A stretch of DNA of 6,493 nt, from NCBI GenBank assembly GCA_017629415.1, contig JAGBXG010000257.1, forward strand, positions 1-6,493, given 5' to 3'. Made by a program: the position numbers and the translations under genes. The notes below the pieces were generated by a model. That model was given only the letters and a program-made list of their open reading frames with translations, searched no databases and was not told the origin of the DNA. Positions 1 to 4,810 of the stretch are shown in pieces; position 1 is the first letter of the stretch; each line of letters begins with the position of its first letter. The stretch is from Pseudomonadota bacterium. Lineage in GTDB: Bacteria; Myxococcota; Bradymonadia; UBA4248.

Positions 1-67
1 AAGGGGCTCAGCCCCTTTGGCGGGGTTTGGGGCGGAGCCCCAAAAGAACTTTGCGTACGCCGTGGGG
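1..67 (+). repeat. Hairpin-rich dispersed repeat, copy 1 (cut by window start)
   Basis: This segment matches 152-218 at 66 of 67 positions; the only difference is T26 versus G177. It contains two hairpins: an AGGGGCT/AGCCCCT palindrome around position 10, and GGGGC-GGA-GCCCC at 29-41. It ends in TTTGCGTACGCCGTGGGG. The left part of the unit, present in copy 2 from about 99, lies outside the window. After position 67 the copies diverge. The high identity suggests recent duplication or strong constraint. No protein-coding signal is convincing here. Its nature (REP-like element, small non-autonomous element or structured RNA) is not determined. Confidence 0.85.
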
Positions 68-98
68 AGCGGGTCCCCATTTTTCCAAAAAAACGAGT

Positions 99-231
99 GT
101 TATCAGTACCCGGCTAACCCACGAAAAAGCACCCCATATTGTGGGATTCCAAAGGGGCTCAGCCCCTTTGGCGGGGGTTGGGGCGGAGCCCCAAAAGAAC
201 TTTGCGTACGCCGTGGGGCGAAGCCCCACAT
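99..231 (+). repeat. Hairpin-rich dispersed repeat, copy 2 (fullest copy)
   Basis: The unit starts with GTTATCAGTACCC (99-111), continues through TTGTGGG (139-145), the AAAGGGGCT/AGCCCCTTT palindrome (151-169), TTTGGCGG (167-174) and GGGGC-GGA-GCCCC (180-192). It ends with another hairpin, GGGGC-GAA-GCCCC (215-227). The core 152-218 is nearly identical to 1-67, and the left half recurs inverted at 4641-4739. The run of short G/C stems closed by three-base loops is typical of REP-like or structured-RNA repeats. The left boundary is set by the match to the inverted copy, so it is approximate. Confidence 0.8.
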
Positions 232-394
232 AAAATCCGTTGAAAAATCGGCTTGAGTATGTGCAATGTGTGCTTAATAAGGCACAAATTGTGGTATGAA
301 TGAGGGATTATGGCGAAGAATTTTGCCGTTCATCTGCTGTGAAGATTGATGGAATATCAGTTGTTAGGTTGAATATAAGGACAGGGATTGCCGA
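232..394 (+). promoter_or_regulatory. Leader region of the S41 lipoprotein gene, promoter not resolved
   Basis: This non-repeat stretch must carry any local promoter for the downstream protease. A short inverted repeat, TGTGC (269-273) and GCACA (282-286) with an 8-nt spacer, could be an operator or part of a promoter, but the arms are only 5 bp. TTGAGT (253-258) and CTTAAT (273-278) resemble sigma-70 boxes poorly and sit only 14 nt apart. A purine-rich ribosome-binding stretch, AAGGACAGGG (377-386), lies 8 nt before the ATG at 395 and supports that start. No other structure is seen. Confidence 0.3.
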
Positions 395-3300
395 ATGAAT
401 TATCTGCGATACACATGGAAAAGCATTGCCGGCTTACTGACGGCAGTTATGATGACTGGATGCGGTGTGCGGACGGCGGATAACAATGACCATGGCTTGG
501 TTGAAGTGCAAGAGAAAACTGCTGAAAGTGCGCCGATTGCGGGCAACGGGGATTCAGGGGTTGTGGTAGCTGCGGCGCCCAGGCAGCTGCGGCTGATGCA
601 GTTTTCGCTGTTGTTTTTGAATGCGCGGTATGTTGAACCCGAGCGCATTGACTGGCGCAAGATGACGATTCATGGCATCGATGCTTTGCAAAATATGGTG
701 CCCGAAGTCGTGGCCAAGTTTGATCGTCGTATCGATGACAATCCGATGCGCGTGCAGCTGCGCGTTGGCCTGGAATCGAGACATTATAATTTGGCGGATG
801 TCAAATCGCTGTCGAAGGCGTATCAGCTCAGTGAAGAGATTTATAATTTTGTTTCCGGCAATCTGACGAACCCGAAAGATGCAGCTGAAATGGAATATGC
901 CATGATTAATGGCATGTTTGGGACGCTGGATCCGCATACGAATTTGCTGCCACCGTATCTTTTTGAAGATGTCATGACGGGACACGGCGGTTTTGCGGGA
1001 TGCGGCTTTGTCGTTGGTGTGCGCGACAACAATTTGACCGTTATTTCCCCGATGGAAGGCGCGCCGGCTTGGAGAGCCGGCATTAAGGCTGGCGATATCG
1101 TTGTGCGCATTGACGATGAATCGACCGAAAACATGCCGCTGCAGGATGCCGTCGACAGAATGCGTGGCGAAGCCGGCTCCAAAGTCACGCTGTACATCAA
1201 ACGGCGCGGATGGACTGAATCCAAACCGTTTGTCATTGTCCGCGAACAAATTCAGGTCAAGAGCGTCACCTCTCATGCGCTGAAAGAAGATAATATCGGC
1301 TATATCAAGCTGAAATCGTTCGATCAGACGACGGCACAGGAAGTCAAAACCCATTTGGGGAATTTGCACAAAGCCATGCCGAAGATGAAAGGTTTGATCT
1401 TGGATTTGCGCAATAACTCCGGTGGTCTTTTGCTGCAGTCGATTGAAATTGCTGAACTGTTTTTGTCCAAAGGCAGCACGATTGTCAGCGTGGAAGGCCC
1501 TACTCGCGAGGAGCGTGAATCGACAAAAGCTCGCATGGACGGCCAGGAACGCGGTTATCCCATCGTCGTGCTCATTAACGGCGGCAGCGCGTCGGCTTCT
1601 GAAATCGTTTCGGGAGCTTTGCAGTTCCATGAACGCGCCGTTATCGTCGGCGAACGCAGTTTCGGGAAAGGCAGTGTTCAGGTGCTCAAAGATAATCCCG
1701 ATGGAAGTGCGATTAAAATTACATCCGCACAGTATCTGACTCCTGGCGATATTTCCATTCAGGGGGTGGGAATTGTACCTGATATCCAGCTTTCGCCGTC
1801 ATTTGTGGACGAAACCGATGGCGTCAGCCTGATTGAGCCGCATAATATTCGTCGCGAAGATACTTTGGAAAAATCTTTACACAGCAATAAAACCACAGAA
1901 CGCAAGTCGATCAAATCACTGCGTTATCTGTATGTAACGCCCAAAGAAGACGAAGAACGCGCCAAGGAACTCGGCATTACGACGTATGATTTACGCTCCA
2001 CCGAGGATTATACGTCTGACAGCGAAACTGAATTTGCCGTGGCTTTGCTCAAGCAGGCGACCAGTGACAAGCGCAGCGCGATTTTACAAAACTCCAACGC
2101 TTTCTTTGAACAATATGGCATCGATTATCGCGCCAAAATTAAAGATGCTATGGAGAAAATCAAAATCGATTGGACAGCAGCTCAGGAAGGCAACGCCCCG
2201 TGTACACAGTTCGATTGGGGGCTGAAACTCGATGATAAAACCGCGCAAAATGGCGGAACCATCGAATTTCCTTCGGACGGCATCGAAAAACAGCTTTACA
2301 TGTGGGTTAAAAACACGTGCGAAACCGGCGATCTGACACAATTCTCGGTGGGGCTGACCTCGAATAATGGGGCGTTTGATGAACGCGAGTTCGTTTTTGG
2401 ACGCATTAAGCCCGGAGAACAGCGCGAATGGCCGATCAAAGTCAAAATTCCTAAGTCGATGCCCTCGCGGGATGATGAAGTCAAAATTCAGTTCTATCAG
2501 GGCGAAAATGCCATTCTTGAGAACAAACCCCTGGAAACAAAGGGGACATTTACAGCCTCTGTCGTGCGCAAAGACCGCCCGCGCTTTATCTATACTTATT
2601 GGATTGACGATGTCGAACGCGGAAATGCCGATGGCAAACTCAGCCGTGGCGAATCGGTCAATATGTATCTTTGGGTTAAAAATGTCGGCACCGCCGATTC
2701 CGATAAAGTCAATATCCATATCGCAAATGAATCGGGCAGCGGCATTCTGCTGCAGCAAGGCCGGGCAAACATTGATGAACTCAAAGTCGGCGAAGCGGAA
2801 CTCGTCGTGCTCAAATTCGATGTCAGTACCGACAGGCCTCAAAAACCGCCTTCAAAACGTATCAAACGCGATCGTCCGTTTAACCCGGATGAAGCCGTGC
2901 TCAACCTGACGATTGCAGATAATGCTTATGACACGCACTTTATCCAGCCTGTTATCATTCCCGTGGACAAAACGCCGGTTGTGCCCGTCAAAGCCCAAGA
3001 AACCCAACATAGCCTTAAAGCCGGCACTTTGCTGCTGTCGAGAAGCAATAACGGCATGACCCTGGGAACACTCAAAACCGACCAGAATTTCAGGTCGTTC
3101 GTCTTTGACGATATCCATGCTGCCGTCTGCTGGAACGAAAATGACCTTGCGCCCTGCGCTTTTGTGCCCAAAGCCACACTGGCTGAAATCATCGCGGGCG
3201 CGCCGATTCCTACGCCTTATGTTGCACCGCCTAAAGCCGAAGAAAACGCCGACAAAGACGCCAAAACTGACGACAAAGACGCCAAAACTGACGACAAAGA

Positions 3301-3727
3301 CGTTAAAACTGACGACAAAGACGTTAAAACTGACGATAAAGACGCCAAAACTGACGACAAAGACGCCAAAACTGACGACAAAAAACCGGCTAAAACCTAT
3401 GTGCCTTCCCAAGTGGACATTTCTTTCAGTTACGAAGCGCCTGAAATTACCTTTGAGGAACGCTCACATACCGAGAATGCGCCTTCCGTCACGATTATGG
3501 CGGACTTAAGCGATAATGCGGCTCTGCGCGATTACGAAGCTTATGTCTACACACATGACGGCATGCAGCTCAAAGTGGAAAAGCTCGATTACGGCTTGAT
3601 GACAGGCCGCGATAAGCGCATCGCGATTGAAATGCCGCTCAAACACGGGGACAACAGTCTTGTCATCGTCGCCCGCGATCGTTTAGACACAGAAACTGTC
3701 GGTATTTTCCATATCAACAGACAATAA
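395..3727 (+). CDS. S41-family (Tsp/CtpA-like) PDZ protease lipoprotein with long CARDB/Ig-like tail
   Basis: This is an 1110-residue predicted secreted serine protease. Seen in the sequence: an N-terminal signal with a lipobox-like MTGC placing the lipidated Cys at 23; a helical region (about 57-190); a PDZ domain (about 196-278, GAPAWRAGIKAGDIVVRIDD); and an S41 core (about 299-470). By alignment with E. coli Tsp (S430, K455, Q459), the site is S400 in GGSASASE, K425 and Q429 in SFGKGSVQ, with the same 25- and 4-residue spacings, so it looks active. After a charged linker come two beta-rich modules (about 600-725 and 728-850, the second with RGNADGKLSRGE of CARDB type), a poorly defined stretch with paired Cys (about 875-940), six 7-residue repeats (953-994), and a final Ig-like domain (about 1000-1110). 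Typical Tsp/CtpA proteins are 400-700 residues. The layout resembles the myxobacterial MXAN_5808-type S41 peptidases, from memory. Substrate is unknown. The start is supported by the purine-rich site 8 nt upstream. Confidence 0.93.
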   Translation: MNYLRYTWKSIAGLLTAVMMTGCGVRTADNNDHGLVEVQEKTAESAPIAGNGDSGVVVAAAPRQLRLMQFSLLFLNARYVEPERIDWRKMTIHGIDALQNMVPEVVAKFDRRIDDNPMRVQLRVGLESRHYNLADVKSLSKAYQLSEEIYNFVSGNLTNPKDAAEMEYAMINGMFGTLDPHTNLLPPYLFEDVMTGHGGFAGCGFVVGVRDNNLTVISPMEGAPAWRAGIKAGDIVVRIDDESTENMPLQDAVDRMRGEAGSKVTLYIKRRGWTESKPFVIVREQIQVKSVTSHALKEDNIGYIKLKSFDQTTAQEVKTHLGNLHKAMPKMKGLILDLRNNSGGLLLQSIEIAELFLSKGSTIVSVEGPTREERESTKARMDGQERGYPIVVLINGGSASASEIVSGALQFHERAVIVGERSFGKGSVQVLKDNPDGSAIKITSAQYLTPGDISIQGVGIVPDIQLSPSFVDETDGVSLIEPHNIRREDTLEKSLHSNKTTERKSIKSLRYLYVTPKEDEERAKELGITTYDLRSTEDYTSDSETEFAVALLKQATSDKRSAILQNSNAFFEQYGIDYRAKIKDAMEKIKIDWTAAQEGNAPCTQFDWGLKLDDKTAQNGGTIEFPSDGIEKQLYMWVKNTCETGDLTQFSVGLTSNNGAFDEREFVFGRIKPGEQREWPIKVKIPKSMPSRDDEVKIQFYQGENAILENKPLETKGTFTASVVRKDRPRFIYTYWIDDVERGNADGKLSRGESVNMYLWVKNVGTADSDKVNIHIANESGSGILLQQGRANIDELKVGEAELVVLKFDVSTDRPQKPPSKRIKRDRPFNPDEAVLNLTIADNAYDTHFIQPVIIPVDKTPVVPVKAQETQHSLKAGTLLLSRSNNGMTLGTLKTDQNFRSFVFDDIHAAVCWNENDLAPCAFVPKATLAEIIAGAPIPTPYVAPPKAEENADKDAKTDDKDAKTDDKDVKTDDKDVKTDDKDAKTDDKDAKTDDKKPAKTYVPSQVDISFSYEAPEITFEERSHTENAPSVTIMADLSDNAALRDYEAYVYTHDGMQLKVEKLDYGLMTGRDKRIAIEMPLKHGDNSLVIVARDRLDTETVGIFHINRQ
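3251..3376 (+). repeat. In-frame 21-bp tandem repeat, six units (7-residue Asp/Lys repeat)
   Basis: Six exact-length 21-bp units lie in frame inside the S41 gene and encode DKDAKTD or DKDVKTD. Units 1, 2, 5 and 6 carry GCC (Ala) at the variable codon and units 3 and 4 carry GTT (Val), giving an A-A-V-V-A-A order. Unit 5 starts with GAT instead of GAC. A partial unit (GACAAA) follows. The encoded residues 953-994 are highly charged and probably form a flexible spacer before the last Ig-like domain. Such arrays change copy number by slippage or recombination; here the length is a multiple of three, so changes keep the frame. Confidence 0.95.
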
Positions 3728-3773
3728 CACCCATGCAAGAGGATGTTCCGAACGCATTTCATCAGTTTCTTTA

Positions 3774-3780
3774 GGGGAGG
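3774..3780 (+). promoter_or_regulatory. Strong Shine-Dalgarno without a convincing adjacent gene
   Basis: GGGGAGG sits 5 nt before an ATG at 3786. The frame opened there runs 84 codons through hairpin-rich sequence to TGA at 4038-4040, and the peptide looks like translated repeat. The same 8 bases TGAATGAT that follow this site (3783-3790) recur at the start of the HEAT-like gene (4038-4045). I infer that this was the original ribosome-binding site of that gene, now separated from it by about 247 bp. It could also serve a small real peptide, which I consider less likely. Confidence 0.45.
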
Positions 3781-3790
3781 TCTGAATGAT

Positions 3791-4037
3791 GCTGGTTCGG
3801 GGCGTTGCGGGGTGTCCCCGCATGGGGGGGAAGGCGCGTATTTGCGCGCGGCTATGTCGCTGCCGCTCCATACGCCTTGCGTTGCGCGTCTATTTCGGCA
3901 AAGCCTCAATACGCCGCGCAAATAGCGCCGCAGGGGGGCTTGCCCCCCACAAAAATGTACACAAAATCTTTGGGGCTGTGCCCTGCATTCGGCCCTCTAT
4001 CCCATTTCTTACGGGTAATCATGAGGCCCTTATCTCA
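3791..4037. mobile_element. Candidate small inserted element bracketed by an 8-bp direct repeat
   Basis: The segment is bracketed by exact copies of TGAATGAT (3783-3790 and 4038-4045), as a target-site duplication would be. Within it are strong hairpins: GCGGGG-TGT-CCCCGC (3807-3821), a long imperfect inverted repeat (arms about 3833-3852 and 3913-3931), GGGGGGC-TT-GCCCCCC (3933-3948), and a smaller GGGC-TGT-GCCC (3973-3983). Removing the segment and one direct-repeat copy would place GGGGAGG 5 nt before the ATG of the next gene, restoring normal spacing. No transposase is encoded and I do not see clear terminal inverted repeats at the exact ends, so an insertion is inferred, not shown. Confidence 0.4.
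3807..3948. repeat. Large imperfect inverted-repeat structure between two perfect G/C hairpins
   Basis: Two perfect hairpins flank a long imperfect inverted repeat. The outer ones are at 3807-3821 (6-bp stem, TGT loop) and 3933-3948 (GGGGGG/CCCCCC, CTTG loop). The inner left arm, 3833-3852 (core TATTTGCGCG), pairs with the right arm 3913-3931 (core GCGCAAATA) with small gaps. Neither outer hairpin is followed by a T run, so they are not classical intrinsic terminators for the protease transcript, though they could protect mRNA 3' ends as REP sequences do. The element differs from the repeat at 1-231 but shares its G/C-stem style. Confidence 0.65.
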
Positions 4038-4040
4038 TGA

Positions 4041-4637
4041 ATGATCATGCACAACAGACGCAGCGTTTTCAGAAATAACCCAGACCCGAACGATCCCGAT
4101 TTTTTTGAAAAGATTATGGGCGTGATTCAGCAGCTTTCTAACGATGGCGCGCATCTCGACCTCATCAGTGACGAAACTTCTGAAGTGACCAAATTGCACC
4201 AGATGACATGGGTGTCTGACGAAGAACTTCAGACTGAGCTTTGCATCGTTCGCGATTTGCACGATGAAGTTTGCTATGCCACCATCAAATCCAAGCATGC
4301 CTGGATTCCGAAACGTGCCGTGGAACTTTTTGAAGCCGCCATCGACTGCTACAACATTCCCGAGCTTGTCGAGATTTGCCAGAAACGTTTCTTTGATGCG
4401 CGCCTGCTCATTCCTCTTGGGCTATTGGCTCGCAAGTACGACGCAGATATCGTCAAAACCCTTGCGGCGGCCCTCGATCACGACTTGCCCAAAGCCCGAT
4501 ACTGCGCAGCTCGCGCGGTGGCCATTACCCAATGGTCAACTTTCGTGCCCGATCTCGAGCTCATGCTGAAAATGGAAACCGATCCCAGCGCCCGAGAAAT
4601 CGGCGAACACGCTCTGGAAGTCTGCTCCAGAAAATAA
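4041..4637 (+). CDS. HEAT-like helical repeat protein of unknown function
   Basis: This is a 198-residue protein with no signal peptide and no membrane segment. The N-terminal part (1-90) is acidic and unrecognised. Residues about 92-195 read as successive amphipathic helix pairs of HEAT type, best seen in 148-195: DLPKARYCAARAVAIT, then VPDLELMLKM, then DPSAREIGEHALEV, with the usual D-P-x-x-R and A-A-R-A positions. HEAT proteins usually act as protein-binding scaffolds; nothing here suggests an enzyme. An in-frame TGA (4038-4040) directly precedes the ATG, so the start cannot lie further upstream; ATG at 4047 is an alternative. The nearby upstream site is weak (GAGG 4023-4026, 14 nt away). 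A 7-codon mini-ORF (4021-4044) ends in a TGA overlapping the ATG, which could allow translational coupling or be chance. A better ribosome-binding site may have been displaced (see 3774-3780). Confidence 0.85.
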   Translation: MIMHNRRSVFRNNPDPNDPDFFEKIMGVIQQLSNDGAHLDLISDETSEVTKLHQMTWVSDEELQTELCIVRDLHDEVCYATIKSKHAWIPKRAVELFEAAIDCYNIPELVEICQKRFFDARLLIPLGLLARKYDADIVKTLAAALDHDLPKARYCAARAVAITQWSTFVPDLELMLKMETDPSAREIGEHALEVCSRK

Positions 4638-4640
4638 TTT

Positions 4641-4739
4641 TTTTGGGGGGGGGCACTGCCCCAAACGCCGCCAAACAACTGAACCCCTTGAAACCCACAA
4701 CAGGACTTACGTTTTGTAGGTCTGATGGGTACTGATAAC
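4641..4739 (-). repeat. Hairpin-rich dispersed repeat, copy 3 (inverted, diverged)
   Basis: Read on the minus strand, this region follows the order of copy 2. GTTATCAGTACCC (reverse of 4727-4739) is an exact 13-nt match to 99-111. It is followed by TTGTGGG (reverse of 4694-4700), AAGGGGTTCAG, TTTGGCGG (reverse of 4668-4675) and TTTGGGGC (reverse of 4658-4665), then GGGGC-AGT-GCCCC, where the stem is kept while its loop differs. The first palindrome of the family is lost. A run of seven T and nine G (4638-4653) lies at its end, just after the HEAT-like stop codon. The alignment was made by eye with small gaps. Confidence 0.75.
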
Positions 4740-4751
4740 TGAAATTTAGAG

Positions 4752-4782
4752 GCGAAATGGGATGTTAGCATTTCGCTTTTTT
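4752..4782 (+). terminator. Intrinsic terminator, just upstream of the phosphohexomutase gene
   Basis: GCGAAATG (4752-4759) and CATTTCGC (4769-4776) form a perfect 8-bp stem with a 9-nt loop, followed by six T (4777-4782). This fits a Rho-independent terminator on the plus strand. It most simply ends the HEAT-like transcript 115 nt after that stop codon. Only 28 nt separate the T run from the ATG at 4811, too little for an ordinary promoter plus leader. The mutase is therefore either transcribed through this site or started within a very short leader, so attenuation is possible. Confidence 0.75.
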
Positions 4783-4810
4783 CTTCACCTTTCTCAATTG
4801 GAGACAAAAC

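Noticed and set aside
1..231. Possible CRISPR-like repeat-spacer arrangement
   Set aside because: Only two copies, a 67-bp core, 84-bp interval and no cas genes; the inverted third copy lies 4.4 kb away.
17..256. Open frames of 68-79 codons through the repeats at the window start, with a repeated peptide GAEPQKNFAYAVG
   Set aside because: The repeated peptide is just the DNA repeat translated. There is no ribosome-binding site and the sequence is hairpin-rich noncoding in character.
554..1630. 358-codon open frame on the minus strand opposite the protease domain
   Set aside because: It lies wholly within the S41 catalytic and PDZ coding region, whose plus-strand motifs are unmistakable. Its own translation shows no recognisable domain, and it is explained by codon bias of the opposite strand.
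2852..3412. Minus-strand frame with repeated FVVSFGVF-like hydrophobic units resembling a membrane protein
   Set aside because: The repeat is the antisense reading of the 21-bp Asp/Lys tandem array in the S41 gene.
3786..4040. 84-codon open frame with a good Shine-Dalgarno, in frame with the HEAT-like gene and separated from it by one TGA
   Set aside because: The peptide is Arg/Cys-rich, follows the hairpin structure and resembles no known family. The Shine-Dalgarno is better explained as the displaced site of the next gene. TGA recoding to fuse the two was considered, but nothing supports it.
4638..4653. T7-G9 run as a possible phase-variable tract
   Set aside because: It follows the stop codon of the HEAT-like gene and is not in a coding region or a clear promoter, so slippage would not switch a reading frame.
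4708..4739. TTACGT / TTGTAG with GATAAC as a promoter for the mutase
   Set aside because: Spacings of 20 and 14 nt are poor, and GATAAC lies inside the conserved repeat block, so the match is probably incidental.
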